Shown here piece by piece: positions 44,299-53,749 of a DNA stretch of 64,000 bases. The DNA lies in NCBI RefSeq assembly GCF_037040815.1, contig NZ_CP146232.1, positions 248,001 through 312,000 on the forward strand, in the 5' to 3' direction. The notes below the pieces were generated by a model, which saw only the letters and a program-made list of their open reading frames with translations, was not told the DNA's origin and ran no database searches. Position 1 is the stretch's first letter. Each line of letters starts with the position of its first letter. The position numbers were made by a program, and so were the translations under genes. This stretch comes from Pararoseomonas sp. SCSIO 73927 (GTDB lineage Bacteria; Pseudomonadota; Alphaproteobacteria; Acetobacterales; Acetobacteraceae).

Positions 44299-45924
44299 TT
44301 GGATCTGATCGCCACCCTTCTCGGCGGCCTCGGCCTCTTCCTCGCCGGGGTGCGCGGGCTCGGCTCCGCCCTGCAGGGAATGGCCGGGCGGCGGCTCCGC
44401 ACGGCCGTCGCGCGCGCGACCCGGGGCGGGCTGAGCGCGGCCCTGACCGGCGCGGCGCTGGGCGCGCTGACGCAATCCTCCAACGCCGTCACCTTCGTCG
44501 CCGCCTCCATGGTGCAGGCGGGGCTGCTGCCGCTGGCGCGCGCCCTGCCCGTGGTGGCCTGGTGCAATCTGGGCACGGTGGTGCTGGTGCTGGCGGCCTC
44601 GCTGGACCTGCGGCTGGCGGCGCTGTGGCTCATCGGCGTCGCGGGCTGCGCCATCACCCTCGGGCGCCACGGCGGCGGGCGCTGGAAGGCGGCGCTGGAG
44701 GCGGCCTTCCAGCTCGGCCTCCTCTTCCTCGGCCTAGCCATCCTGAAATCGGGCGCCGCCCCGCTGCGCGAGGCGGGGGCGCTGCGCGAGGCGATGGAGC
44801 TGGCCGGCCACGCGCTGCTGCCGCCCTTCCTGCTCGGCACAATCGTCGCCCTCGTCGCGCAATCCTCCTCCACCGTCACCATCCTCGCCATCGCGCTCGC
44901 GGAGGTCGGGCTGCTGGACGGCGCCCAGGCCGGGATGGCCGTGTGCGGCGCCTCGCTCGGCTCCGGCCTCTCGGTCCTGCTGCTGGCTGGCGGGCTGCGC
45001 GGGGCGGCGCGGCGGCTGGCGACCTTCCAGGCACTGTTCAAGGCGGCCGGGGCGACGCTCCTCGCCATTCCCTTCATCGTCTGGCAGTTCCAGCCTGGGC
45101 TCCCCTTGCCATTCGCTGGCACCGACCTGCCGCACCGGCTGGGACTCCTCTTCGTCGCGCTGCAGCTCGTGCCGGCGCTGCTGCTGCCGCTTATCACCCC
45201 CTACCTGCCGAAGCTGCTCGAGCGCCTCTCCCCCACCACGCCGGAGGAGACGCTCTCCCAGCCGAAATTCCTCTACGACCAGGCGCTGGACGACGTGCCG
45301 ACGGCGCTGGACCTCGCCGGGCAGGAGCAGGCGCGGCTCTTCGGCCGCCTGCCCTGGCTGCTGGACGGCGTGCGGGAGGAGGGGCGCGGCGGGGCGGACC
45401 GCGCCACGGTGTCGGCGGCGGGCGACGCGGTGGAGCGGCGGATTGCGGCCTTCCTGGAGGAGGCGCTGGCGCGCTGCCCGCGCCAGGAGCTGGGCCGCGC
45501 CGTGGCGCTGCAGAACCTGAACGGCGTGCTGGCCCCGCTGCGCGAGGCGGCGGACGGGCTGGCCGTGGCACTGGAGGCGGCGTCCCGCCGCGAGGCGGGC
45601 GACCCCGTGCAGGCCCTGGCCGCGCCGCTGGCGGAGGCGCTGCACCTGCTGCTGACGGAGCTGCACGAGGCCGCCCTCTCCGGCGATCCCACCGATGCGG
45701 GGACGCTGGCGGAGCTGGCGGCGGACCGATCGGCCATGATGGACGGGCTGCGGCGCCGCATCGCCCGCGCCGGGGCGGACCTGCCGCCGGAGGGGGTGGA
45801 CCTTCTCTTCCGCGTCACCGCGCTGTTCGAGCGCGCGGTGTGGCTGATCCGGCGCGGCGCCCTGCTGCTGCCGCCGGCGCGCGGGGGCTGGGCGGTTCCG
45901 GCCGGGGCAGAGGAAGCGGCCTAG
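44299..45924 (+). CDS. Na/Pi cotransporter family protein with PhoU-like domain
   Basis: 541 aa from a TTG at 44299. Two inverted membrane repeats carry the QSS motifs LTQSSNAVTFVAA (near 55) and VAQSSSTVTILAI (near 190), the substrate/sodium-binding signatures of NptA/YjbB proteins. Residues about 340-530 form a helical PhoU-like cytoplasmic domain. It probably moves phosphate with sodium across the inner membrane. It converges on dnaE2, and the two genes share the same CTAG for their stop codons. Confidence 0.9.
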   Translation: MDLIATLLGGLGLFLAGVRGLGSALQGMAGRRLRTAVARATRGGLSAALTGAALGALTQSSNAVTFVAASMVQAGLLPLARALPVVAWCNLGTVVLVLAASLDLRLAALWLIGVAGCAITLGRHGGGRWKAALEAAFQLGLLFLGLAILKSGAAPLREAGALREAMELAGHALLPPFLLGTIVALVAQSSSTVTILAIALAEVGLLDGAQAGMAVCGASLGSGLSVLLLAGGLRGAARRLATFQALFKAAGATLLAIPFIVWQFQPGLPLPFAGTDLPHRLGLLFVALQLVPALLLPLITPYLPKLLERLSPTTPEETLSQPKFLYDQALDDVPTALDLAGQEQARLFGRLPWLLDGVREEGRGGADRATVSAAGDAVERRIAAFLEEALARCPRQELGRAVALQNLNGVLAPLREAADGLAVALEAASRREAGDPVQALAAPLAEALHLLLTELHEAALSGDPTDAGTLAELAADRSAMMDGLRRRIARAGADLPPEGVDLLFRVTALFERAVWLIRRGALLLPPARGGWAVPAGAEEAA

Positions 45925-48900
45925 CGCCAGTCCCGGCTGGAGGGAAAGACGGGATCCCGCCCGCCGGCGCGCCCAGTGGGGCGGTGATCGATGCCGCGCG
46001 TCACCTCGTCCGCGCGGGCCATGGGGATGCGCGCGGCGCCCAGCCGGTGCAGCCCGTCGAGCAGGTCGGAGCGGTCCTGCAGCCGGCGGCCGAGGACGTG
46101 GACGATGGGCACCGCGGCGTCGTCGTGGCGCTCCACCCGGCCCTCCACCAGCAGCAGCCGCGCGGCGACCACGGCGGCGCGGTGGGCGGCGATGACGTCC
46201 GTCTGCAGGACCAGGTTCACCGTGCCGAACTCGTCCTCCAGCGTGAAGAAGACCACGCCCTTGGCGCTGCCCGGGCGCTGGCGCACCAGCACCAGCCCGG
46301 CGACGCGGATGGACTGCCCCTGGCGCCCCGCGGCCACGGCCCGGCTGTCGCGCAGGCGCAGGCTCTCCAGCGCCGGGCGCAGCAGGGCGAGAGGGTGGGC
46401 GCGCAGCGTCAGGCCGGTGGCGCCGATGTCCAGCACCGTCTCCTCCCCGCCCGTCTCGGCGGGCAGGCGCGGCGCGGCCTCCGCCGCGGCGAAGAGCGGG
46501 AGAGGCGGCGGTGGCGCGCGCTCCACGGCCGCCGCCTCCCACAGCGCGCGGCGGCGGTCCAGGCCGAGGCCGCGGAAGGCGTCCGCCCCCGCCAGCGCCT
46601 CCAGCGCCGGGCGGTGCAGCCCGGCGGCGGCCAGGGCGGCCGGTGTCGCGCGCCGGCGCAGGGCGATGGCCTTCTTTGCGTCGTCCCTCGACAGGCCGGA
46701 GACCAGGCGGAGGCCGAGGCGCAGCGCCCATCCCTCCCCTTCCCTCTCCAGCGTGCAATCCCAGTCGCTGGCGGCGACGTCGGGCGGGCGCACCGTCACG
46801 CCGTGCTCCCGCGCGTCCCGCACGATCTGCGGGGGGGCGTAGAAGCCCATGGGCTGGCTGTTCAGCAGCGCGGCCGCGAAAACGGCGGGGTGGTGGCACT
46901 TGATCCACGCCGAGACGTAGACGAGCTGCGCGAAGGAGGCCGCGTGGCTCTCGGGGAAGCCGTAGCCGCCGAAGCCGCGGATCTGCTCGAAGCAGCGGCG
47001 CGCGAAATCCGGCTCGTAGCCGCGCGCGACCATGCCGCCCTCGAACTCCCCCCGGAAGGTGTCCAGCTTGCCGTCGTGCTTGAAGGAGGCCATGGAGCGG
47101 CGCAACTCGTCCGCGCGGGAGGGCGTGAAGCCCGCGGCGACGATCGCCATCTCCATCGCCTGCTCCTGAAACAGTGGCACGCCGAGGGTCTTCTCCAGCA
47201 CCGCCTTCAGCTCGGGCTTCGCGTAGTCCGGCTTCTCCTTCCCTTCGCGCCGGCGGAGGTAGGGATGCACCATGTCGCCCTGGATCGGGCCGGGGCGCAC
47301 GATGGCCACCTCGATGACGAGGTCGTAGTACCGCTTCGGCCGCATGCGCGGCAGCATGTTCATCTGCGCGCGGCTCTCCACCTGGAACACGCCGATGGAA
47401 TCCCCGCGCGAGAGCATCGCGTAGGTGGCCGCGTCCTCGGGCGGCACCGTGTGCAGCTGGAGGCGCTCCCCCGTGCACCCCTCCAAGAGATCAAAGGCAC
47501 GCTTGAGGCAGGAGAGCATCCCCAGCCCCAGCACATCCACCTTCAGCATCTCGAGGACGGCGATGTCGTCCTTGTCCCACTCCACGGTGTGGCGATTGTC
47601 CATCGCCGCCTTTCGCACGATCGCCAGCTCCGTCAACTTCCCGCGCGCGATGACGAAGCCGCCGACATGGGTTGCCAGGTGGCGAGGAAATCCGTGCAGC
47701 TCCTCTGCCAGGTCCAGCGCCATGCCGAGGCGCGGATCGGCCGCCGGGTCCAGCCCGGCCTCCCGTGCCACGTCGCGCAGCCCGTCCATGCCGTCGTGCC
47801 AGGAGGCCTTGGCGAGGCGGCCGGTGACGTCCTCGGACAGCCCCATGGCCTTGCCCACCTCCCGCACGGCGCTGCGGGTGCGGTAGCGGGTGAGGGTGGC
47901 GGTGATCGCGGCGCGGTCGCGGCCGTAGCGCTCGTAGATGTGCTGGATCACCTCCTCGCGCCGCTCGTGCTCGAAATCGATGTCGATGTCCGGCGGCTCG
48001 CCGCGCGCGTCGCTCAGGAAGCGCGCGAAGAGGAGGCGGTGCTTGTCGGGGTCCACCGAGGTGATGCCGAGCGCGTAGCATACCGCCGAATTCGCCGCCG
48101 ACCCGCGCCCCTGGCAGAGAATGCCCTTCGAGTCCGCGAAGCGGACGATCTCGTGCACCGTCAGGAAGTAGGGCGCGTAGCCGCGGCGCCCGATCAGCGC
48201 CATCTCCTCCGCGATCTGCGCCGCCACCTTCGGCGGCGTGCCATCCGGCCAGCGCACCCGCGCCGCCTCCGCCACGCGGCGCTCCAGCGTTTCCTGCGCC
48301 GTCAGGCCGGGCTCGACGATCTCCTCGGGGTATTCGTAGGTGAGGTCGCGCTTCAGGTCGAAGCGGCAGGCCGCCACCACGCGCAGCGTCGCGTCCACGG
48401 CCTCCTCGAATCCCTCGAACAGGCGGCGCATCTCCGCCTCGGGCTTCAGGTGCGCTTCGGCGTTGGGATGGGCGTGCAGGCCCAGCGCGTCCACCGTGGT
48501 GCCGAGGCGGATGGCGGCCAGCACATCCGCCAGGCGGCGGCGCGAGGCGACGTGCATCCGCGCCCCGCCCGCCGCCAGCAGCGCGGCGCGCGCCGAACCC
48601 GCCATGGCGGAGAGCCGCCGCAGCCGCTTCCGGTCGTCACCCGCGAAGCGGTGGTGCGCGGCGAGGAAGAGCGGCAGGGCGAGGCGGAGGCGCATCGCCT
48701 CCGCATCGCGACGCAGGCGGTGCGCGAAGGCCTCCTCCGGCTCGTCGGGCGGGATGGCGGCCATCACCTGTCCCTCGGCGGCCGCGATCAGCGCCTCCCG
48801 CGTCGGCCGGCCGTCATCCGCAGGCATCCGGGCGGCGGAGAGAATCGAGGCGAGCCGGGCATAAGCGGCGGCGTCCGTGGGCCAGACGAGGTATTCCGCC

Positions 48901-49118
48901 CCGTCCTCCAGCGCCACGCGGCAGCCCGGCACGAAGCGAATCCCGGCCTCCCGCGCCGCCGCGAAGCCGCGCACCAGCCCGGCGAAGGAGTTGCGGTCCG
49001 CGATCCCGATCGCCGCGTGCCCCAGCACCTTCGCCGCAGCCGCCATCTCCCAGGGGTGCGATGCGCCCTCCAGGAAGGTGAAGTTGGACGTGGCGCCGAG
49101 CTCGGCGAAGCCGCTCAC
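45921..49118 (-). CDS. dnaE2: Error-prone DNA polymerase DnaE2
   Basis: 1065 aa from a GTG at 49118 overlapping the imuB stop (GTGA). PHP domain at the start (ELGATSNFTFLEGASHPWEM, ADRNSFAGLVRG), polymerase core with PPDIDIDFEHERREEV and DVLGLGMLSCLKRAF carrying the catalytic Asp residues, then HhH and OB-fold regions (VAGLVLVRQRPGSAKGVVFFTLEDE). DnaE2 copies damaged DNA as part of the SOS mutasome and causes induced mutations. It lacks the tau-binding tail of DnaE1. Confidence 0.95.
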   Translation of the reverse strand: MSGFAELGATSNFTFLEGASHPWEMAAAAKVLGHAAIGIADRNSFAGLVRGFAAAREAGIRFVPGCRVALEDGAEYLVWPTDAAAYARLASILSAARMPADDGRPTREALIAAAEGQVMAAIPPDEPEEAFAHRLRRDAEAMRLRLALPLFLAAHHRFAGDDRKRLRRLSAMAGSARAALLAAGGARMHVASRRRLADVLAAIRLGTTVDALGLHAHPNAEAHLKPEAEMRRLFEGFEEAVDATLRVVAACRFDLKRDLTYEYPEEIVEPGLTAQETLERRVAEAARVRWPDGTPPKVAAQIAEEMALIGRRGYAPYFLTVHEIVRFADSKGILCQGRGSAANSAVCYALGITSVDPDKHRLLFARFLSDARGEPPDIDIDFEHERREEVIQHIYERYGRDRAAITATLTRYRTRSAVREVGKAMGLSEDVTGRLAKASWHDGMDGLRDVAREAGLDPAADPRLGMALDLAEELHGFPRHLATHVGGFVIARGKLTELAIVRKAAMDNRHTVEWDKDDIAVLEMLKVDVLGLGMLSCLKRAFDLLEGCTGERLQLHTVPPEDAATYAMLSRGDSIGVFQVESRAQMNMLPRMRPKRYYDLVIEVAIVRPGPIQGDMVHPYLRRREGKEKPDYAKPELKAVLEKTLGVPLFQEQAMEMAIVAAGFTPSRADELRRSMASFKHDGKLDTFRGEFEGGMVARGYEPDFARRCFEQIRGFGGYGFPESHAASFAQLVYVSAWIKCHHPAVFAAALLNSQPMGFYAPPQIVRDAREHGVTVRPPDVAASDWDCTLEREGEGWALRLGLRLVSGLSRDDAKKAIALRRRATPAALAAAGLHRPALEALAGADAFRGLGLDRRRALWEAAAVERAPPPPLPLFAAAEAAPRLPAETGGEETVLDIGATGLTLRAHPLALLRPALESLRLRDSRAVAAGRQGQSIRVAGLVLVRQRPGSAKGVVFFTLEDEFGTVNLVLQTDVIAAHRAAVVAARLLLVEGRVERHDDAAVPIVHVLGRRLQDRSDLLDGLHRLGAARIPMARADEVTRGIDHRPTGRAGGRDPVFPSSRDWR

Positions 49119-50683
49119 GGCAGCAGGCCGTGCAGGAACCAGCGCGCCGAGCCCGGCCCGCCGGCGCGGCAGACCCAGAGGCGGCGGCCGTCCGGCACCT
49201 CCAGCTGATAGTAGTCCCGCACGGGGCGGTCCGGCCGGTCCCGCCACCACTCCGCCTCCAGCCGCTCCGGCCCCTCCGCCGCGCGCACGGCCACCCATTC
49301 CCCGCGCCAGCGGATCCGGAAGGGCGGGTCGTCCGGCAGCACGGCCACCGCCTCCAGCCTCTCCGGCCGCCGCAGCAGGCGCAGGGGGCGCGGGCGGGCG
49401 GACCAGTTCTGCGGCGGGGCCACGGCGGCCAGGGGGTTCACCCGCTCCACCGCCCGCTCCGGCCAATGGCTCTCACGCGGGCGCAGGCGCCAGGCGGGCA
49501 GGCGCTGGGCCACGCGGTCCAGCAGCGCGGCCAGGGCGGCCTCCGCGTCCCCACCATCCAGGCCGGCCCCCTGCAGACCGGACTGGGCAGCGGCCAGGGG
49601 TTCCGTTGCCTCCGCCATCAGGGCGATGCCGTCGAATCCGAAGCCCGGTTCCAGCCGCTCAAGTCTCGGCGCGAGGAGGCGGAGGAGATGGGCCGGGTCA
49701 CGGCTGGCGGTTCCCGTGCCGATCGCCTGCTCCTGCACGCCGCCATCGGCGCGATGGGCACGCAGGACCAGGCGGCGCAGTCCCCGCCCCTCCTCCGCCA
49801 GCCCCGCGCAGAGCCGGACCAGCAGGTGCTCCACGGCGTGGTCGATGGCCGCGCGGGTGATGAGGGGCTCCTCGAACTCCAGGGCGACCTGGCGTTCCGG
49901 CGGGGGGCGGATGCTGCGGAAGGGCTCCGCCGCGGCGCCGGTGGCGCGGGCCAGGGCCAGGGAGAGGTCCGCCCCGAACCGGCGGGCCAGGGGCGCGCGG
50001 GGCTGGGCCAGCACGTCGCCGATCCGGTGCAGGCCCAGGCGCCGCAGCCCGACGATCGTTCCCACCTCCAGCCGCAGGTGGTGAAGCGGCAGGTCGGCCA
50101 GGGCCGCCGCCTCCAGGCCCGCGGGAACAGCCACTTCCTGCCCGCCGCGGGCCAGGGCCATGGCGGCCGCGGCCGTGCCCGCCACGGCGGCCCGGGCGGT
50201 GTGGCCCAGCCGGGCCAGGCCCGCCACCGCCCGGCGCATCGTCCGCGCCTCGCCGCCGCTCAGGGCCTCGATGCCGGCGATGTTCACCAGGACCCCGTCC
50301 GGCGGGTCCGGCGCGACCAGCGGGGCGATTCGCAGGGCCCAGAGAGCCAGTTCCAGGAGGCGCGCCGCCGCGGCATCCGGCGCCTCGGGATGGGCGGCCA
50401 CGGTCGGCGCCAGGGCCTGGGCATCCCCCAGCGCCTGGCCGGGCAGCACGCCCAGCGCCCGCGCCGCCGGGTCCGCCGCGACCACCAGCCTGCGGTTGCC
50501 CTCCATACGCCAAGCGAGAAGCGGGCCGGGAGCCCGCAGCACCTCCGTGGACAGGTCGGGCAGGTGCAGCGCCAGGATGCGGGGCCCGGGCTGCGGGCCC
50601 TGCGCCTCGTCCACCTCGGGAGCAGCCTCTCCGGCGGGCACGGCCAGTCGGATTCGCGGGGGCTGGCAGGCGCGGCGCCTCAT
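49115..50683 (-). CDS. imuB: ImuB, inactive Y-family polymerase-like mutasome protein
   Basis: 522 aa from the ATG at 50683, with AGGA 8 nt before it (a GTG at 50689 is in frame). Y-family fold without the catalytic acidic residues: where active enzymes have VDMDAFFA this one has LHLPDLSTEV. IGDVLAQPRAPLARRFG and HAVEHLLVRLCAGLAEEGRGLRRL are typical ImuB segments. The C-terminal region (WRLRPRESHWPERAVERVNPL onward) resembles the RecA/ImuA and DnaE2 interaction part. ImuB links DnaE2 to the beta clamp. It is transcribed ahead of dnaE2 from the LexA-box promoter. Confidence 0.92.
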   Translation of the reverse strand: MRRRACQPPRIRLAVPAGEAAPEVDEAQGPQPGPRILALHLPDLSTEVLRAPGPLLAWRMEGNRRLVVAADPAARALGVLPGQALGDAQALAPTVAAHPEAPDAAAARLLELALWALRIAPLVAPDPPDGVLVNIAGIEALSGGEARTMRRAVAGLARLGHTARAAVAGTAAAAMALARGGQEVAVPAGLEAAALADLPLHHLRLEVGTIVGLRRLGLHRIGDVLAQPRAPLARRFGADLSLALARATGAAAEPFRSIRPPPERQVALEFEEPLITRAAIDHAVEHLLVRLCAGLAEEGRGLRRLVLRAHRADGGVQEQAIGTGTASRDPAHLLRLLAPRLERLEPGFGFDGIALMAEATEPLAAAQSGLQGAGLDGGDAEAALAALLDRVAQRLPAWRLRPRESHWPERAVERVNPLAAVAPPQNWSARPRPLRLLRRPERLEAVAVLPDDPPFRIRWRGEWVAVRAAEGPERLEAEWWRDRPDRPVRDYYQLEVPDGRRLWVCRAGGPGSARWFLHGLLP

Positions 50684-50745
50684 CCGCACTTCCTGGGGGA
50701 GGCAAGGCACCGGCTCAGGGCGGGGAACACCGAATCGGGGATCAT

Positions 50746-50760
50746 GTTCCCCAAATGTTC
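50746..50760. promoter_or_regulatory. LexA (SOS) box of imuB-dnaE2
   Basis: GTTC-CCCAAAT-GTTC, an exact match to the alphaproteobacterial LexA consensus GTTC-N7-GTTC, 63 bp before the imuB start. This agrees with SOS control of the downstream pair. Confidence 0.85.
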
Positions 50761-50816
50761 TCGCCAACGCCCAAGCTGGCAAGAGCGGCCTTACGGCTCC
50801 CGCGCGGCTTGGTCGG

Positions 50817-51083
50817 TCAGCGTTGGTTAGGGGTAATCCGGTCTGAGCCGAAAGCGGCCATGGCGGCCGAGAAGCGGGCGCGCATGCGAATGGCGTCCAT
50901 CGGGGCACCGCTGATCGGGGCCTCGGCCAGGCAGCGCTCCAGCTCCGTCCGGAGGGAGCGGAGCGCGTCCGCACGAAGCTCTGCCGGCATGCGGGAGAGG
51001 ATCCGGTCCAACGCCTCGGTTACGGCATTCTCCAGCGCATCCTCGGAAGCTTCCAAGGGCTGAAGGGACGACAATGGTTCCAA
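50817..51083 (-). CDS. Small helical protein of unknown function
   Basis: 88 aa from a TTG at 51083, chosen because AGGAGAG lies 5 nt upstream; a TTG at 51122 is also in frame. Predicted almost wholly helical and acidic to amphipathic: EASEDALENAVTEALDRILSRMP, ADALRSLRTELERCLAEAP, MDAIRMRARFSAAMAAFG. No domain recognised. It lies upstream of, and in the same direction as, imuB, but the LexA box is between them, so it has its own promoter. Confidence 0.55.
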   Translation of the reverse strand: MEPLSSLQPLEASEDALENAVTEALDRILSRMPAELRADALRSLRTELERCLAEAPISGAPMDAIRMRARFSAAMAAFGSDRITPNQR

Positions 51084-51307
51084 GCGCGCTCTCCTCTCAC
51101 GCAATGCGTGTCCTGGTTGCAACGCAGCAGCAACCTAGCAGGACTTCCGCGGGCTCCACCACAACATGGTGAGACCCGGATGTAAAAACCTGCGGCCGGT
51201 GCTGCTTCGGAACCGCGAGTTCTGTCCTGTTTCCTCTCCCTTTCCGGAGCGGACCGACTTATCCTTTCCTCTGGCTGCGGATCACGGCCGCTGCCCTGAC
51301 GTAGATC

Positions 51308-51562
51308 ATGGAAGCTGACATGAGCGAGAGGAGTTCCTCCATCCCGATCCGGCCAACGGTGCCCCTGGGACCGAGGCGGCCCGGGGATGGCGTACTGTCC
51401 GCAATTAGTGAGTTGGCTGATCATGCCAGAGCCTACAGCCTGGGCCAAGTCGACGACGTGCTGACGGAGCTTCTGGCGCTGCTTCACGCCGAACAGGACC
51501 GTGGGCCGGCCGCGCCGACCTCCTCCCTTTCCTGGGGGGCGCCCTTCCCGGACGGCAACTGA
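51308..51562 (+). CDS. Hypothetical small protein
   Basis: 84 aa; ATG at 51308, or at 51320 with GGAAG just upstream. The middle is a clear amphipathic helix pair (LSAISELADHARAYSL, VDDVLTELLALLHAEQD), flanked by Pro/Gly/Ser-rich ends. No match recognised. The region is gene-poor, so support is only codon usage and helix pattern. Confidence 0.45.
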   Translation: MEADMSERSSSIPIRPTVPLGPRRPGDGVLSAISELADHARAYSLGQVDDVLTELLALLHAEQDRGPAAPTSSLSWGAPFPDGN

Positions 51563-51878
51563 TCCCGGGCGCAGCCCCGGCCCGACCGCTCGCCCGCCGA
51601 TGGCGGACCGCTCTCTCCCGGATCATCAACCCCGGGAGAAGCGGCCCGCCGGCGATCTGGTCCGCCCCGCCCGGCCAGGGGCACGCGTGCCCGAAGAGGC
51701 CGTGATCGGGTTCCAACGGGCGAGCGCGGCTGGGTAGGGATGGACCTGACCCGGCGCTGCGGACGCACCATGGCCAGTGCGGCCGGCTGCGCCCCTCCAG
51801 GCCAGAACACCCCAGAGGCTGCCGAGAAGCCGCGCGCCGGACGGGACAGGCCGGCACCACCTCACGATCAAGCGCCGC
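51563..51878. other. Non-coding stretch, nothing recognised
   Basis: 316 bp with no ORF of coding character, no repeat and no RNA signature that I can see. Several overlapping ORFs in all frames are Arg/Pro/Gly-rich and look like GC-rich shadows. Confidence 0.5.
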
Positions 51879-52196
51879 CTATCCCGGATCCCGTTCCCTC
51901 TCCCTGATCATCCGCATGAGTGCCCGGCGCGCCAGATCGCGCCGCGCCCTCTCCATGCCCGCCGCGATCGCGTCCACCGAGGCCCGGACATCGTCCGCGT
52001 AGAGCTCGTCAGGGTACTTCCCGGCGGTGTCCGGAGGTGGCGCGGTGCAGGCCGCCATGGAGCCGGCGAGAAGGGCCAGGGAAAAGGTCAGAGGGCGGGT
52101 CAGTGTGCTTGTTCCGTGCTTCTCTGCGGTAACGCCGGTTTGGCGACACTCAGAAGGTGTCCCGCCGGCCTCGCAACCGATCAGGCCCGGGGCCAC
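51879..52196 (-). CDS. Small lipoprotein, start uncertain
   Basis: Up to 105 aa. The coding character begins at about residue 32 with LTRPLTFSLALLAGSMAAC, a signal peptide with a lipobox-like MAAC; the mature part TAPPPDTAGKYPDELYADDVRASVDAIAAGMERARRDLARRAL is shown by its helix-rich end. The open frame begins with a GTG at 52196, but that would put 30 polar residues before the signal. A CTG at 52103 is nearer the expected start. No in-frame ATG precedes the signal. Function unknown. Confidence 0.45.
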   Translation of the reverse strand: MAPGLIGCEAGGTPSECRQTGVTAEKHGTSTLTRPLTFSLALLAGSMAACTAPPPDTAGKYPDELYADDVRASVDAIAAGMERARRDLARRALMRMIRERERDPG

Positions 52197-52703
52197 GCCC
52201 GCGGCTGTTCATCATGCCCCGCACGGCACGGAAAAGATCCAGCTTCCAGCCCCGCAGGCCGACTGCCCCCAGGGCCCGGTACTTCTGGCGCCTGATTGCG
52301 CCCTGGAAAAGCGCCTTCGCGATGCGCGCAATCGGCAAGTCGGTACCCTCCGGAACTGAAGCCGTTCCAACTGCGGCCCGGCACGGTGGTTGCCGAGAGG
52401 CTCCCTTGCGCAACGCGCGCCGGAGGGCCGGCCGGCGCGCCTACTCCTGTTTCTGCCCTCTCACGGCACGTCTTCTGGGAGAGGCTTCCGACAAGCTCTC
52501 CGCCCAGGCCTCCGCTTCAGCCCGCGTTGGCAAGGAATGCCCCGCGGTTCGGGTGCAACATCCGTCGGGCGTTCCAGGTTCAAGGTCTAGGGACCGGGCT
52601 TCGCGCGGGCTGGCAGAAGCACCGCATTGTGCCATCCCCTTGTAGCAGGGGGCGCACAAGCTGCTGCTTTGGTGAAAAGCTCTACCGAAGCAGATACTTA
52701 GGA
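52197..52703. other. Gene-poor stretch beside tRNA-Thr
   Basis: 507 bp of somewhat lower GC than the rest. Several ORFs exist on both strands, none with a recognisable domain or consistent codon pattern. It may be remnant DNA at the tRNA-Thr 3' flank. No integrase or clear attachment repeat is seen. Confidence 0.4.
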
Positions 52704-52778
<75 letters not shown>

Positions 52779-52901
52779 GTGCCGGACCGGGCCGGGGCCC
52801 GCGGGCGAGGCGCTACCTAGCCGCTGCGTCCGCCCCGTGCAACCCTTGACGTGCCGGCCCGGCCTTGACGCCGCAAGGCCCAGGCCGATTGGCTCCCGCC
52901 C

Positions 52902-53087
52902 ATGGATCAGAACGAGAGCGCCGACCCGCCCGAGCCGCATGCTCCCCCGCCCCGCCCCGAGCCGTCGGAGCGCGAGCGCCGACTGGCAGCCGCGTTGCGG
53001 GAGAACCTGAAGCGCCGCAAGGCCCAGTCGCGCGAGAGGGCGCAGCCGCCCTCCCCACCCCGGGCCCCGCCTCCGGAGGGAGAGTAG
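52902..53087 (+). CDS. Small conserved-type basic protein upstream of dcd
   Basis: 61 aa. Pro/Glu-rich N-terminus, then a basic helix SERERRLAAALRENLKRRKAQSRER, a pattern (R..AL..NLKRRKAQ.R) I recognise from tiny proteins encoded near murA/dcd in Rhodospirillales. Function unknown; a nucleic-acid-binding role is possible from the charge. About 95 bp precede dcd. Confidence 0.65.
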   Translation: MDQNESADPPEPHAPPPRPEPSERERRLAAALRENLKRRKAQSRERAQPPSPPRAPPPEGE

Positions 53088-53183
53088 CCCCCGGTTGCCG
53101 CCCCGCGGCCCAGGGGCTATCCCGCCCGCCACCCCTGCCCGATCCCCGCCCGCCCCGATCGGCGGTGGCCCAAGGACCCCGCC

Positions 53184-53738
53184 ATGCCCATCATGCCCGA
53201 CCACTGGATCCGCCGCATGGCGGCGGAGCACGGCATGATCGAGCCCTTCGTGGAGGCCCAGCGCCGCCAGGGCGTGATCTCCTACGGCCTCTCCTCCTAC
53301 GGCTACGATGCCCGGGCCGCCGCCGAGTTCAAGATCTTCACCAACGTGGACAACGCGATCGTCGATCCGAAGGAGTTCTCGGATGCGGGCTTCGTCACCC
53401 GCACGGGGGAGACCTGCATCGTCCCCCCCAACTCCTTCGTGCTGACCCACACGGTGGAGTACTTCCGGATCCCCAGGGACGTGCTGGTGATCTGCCTCGG
53501 GAAGTCCACCTACGCCCGCTGCGGCCTGATCGTGAACGTCACCCCGCTGGAGCCGGAGTGGGAGGGGCAGGTGACGATCGAGATCAGCAACACCACCCCC
53601 CTGCCCGCCCGGATCTACGCGAATGAGGGGATCTGCCAGTTCCTCTTCCTGAAGGGAGAGGGGGCGCCGGACGTGTCCTATGCGGACCGGGCCGGGAAAT
53701 ACATGCGCCAGCGCGGCGTGGCTCTGCCACGGCTGTAA
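53184..53738 (+). CDS. dcd: dCTP deaminase
   Basis: 184 aa. Motifs: the N-terminal [70 protein letters not shown] with the catalytic Glu, and the C-terminal [23 protein letters not shown], each given here in sections. It deaminates dCTP to dUTP, the precursor for dTMP synthesis. Length fits the alphaproteobacterial form. Confidence 0.95.
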   Translation: MPIMPDHWIRRMAAEHGMIEPFVEAQRRQGVISYGLSSYGYDARAAAEFKIFTNVDNAIVDPKEFSDAGFVTRTGETCIVPPNSFVLTHTVEYFRIPRDVLVICLGKSTYARCGLIVNVTPLEPEWEGQVTIEISNTTPLPARIYANEGICQFLFLKGEGAPDVSYADRAGKYMRQRGVALPRL

Positions 53739-53749
53739 GGGGAAAGACC

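Noticed and set aside
44562..49208. A 1548-codon plus-strand open frame
   Set aside because: It is the antisense shadow of imuB, dnaE2 and part of the Na/Pi transporter gene; its translation is Arg/Gly/Ala/His-rich low-complexity sequence with no domain, a common artefact at this GC content.
52150..52413. An 87-codon minus-strand frame near tRNA-Thr
   Set aside because: The basic end could be a small protein, but no start signal, domain or codon support was convincing, and the region looks gene-poor.
51563..52703. Integrated mobile element at tRNA-Thr
   Set aside because: No integrase, recombinase or duplicated tRNA 3' end is visible, so only a remnant can be suggested.
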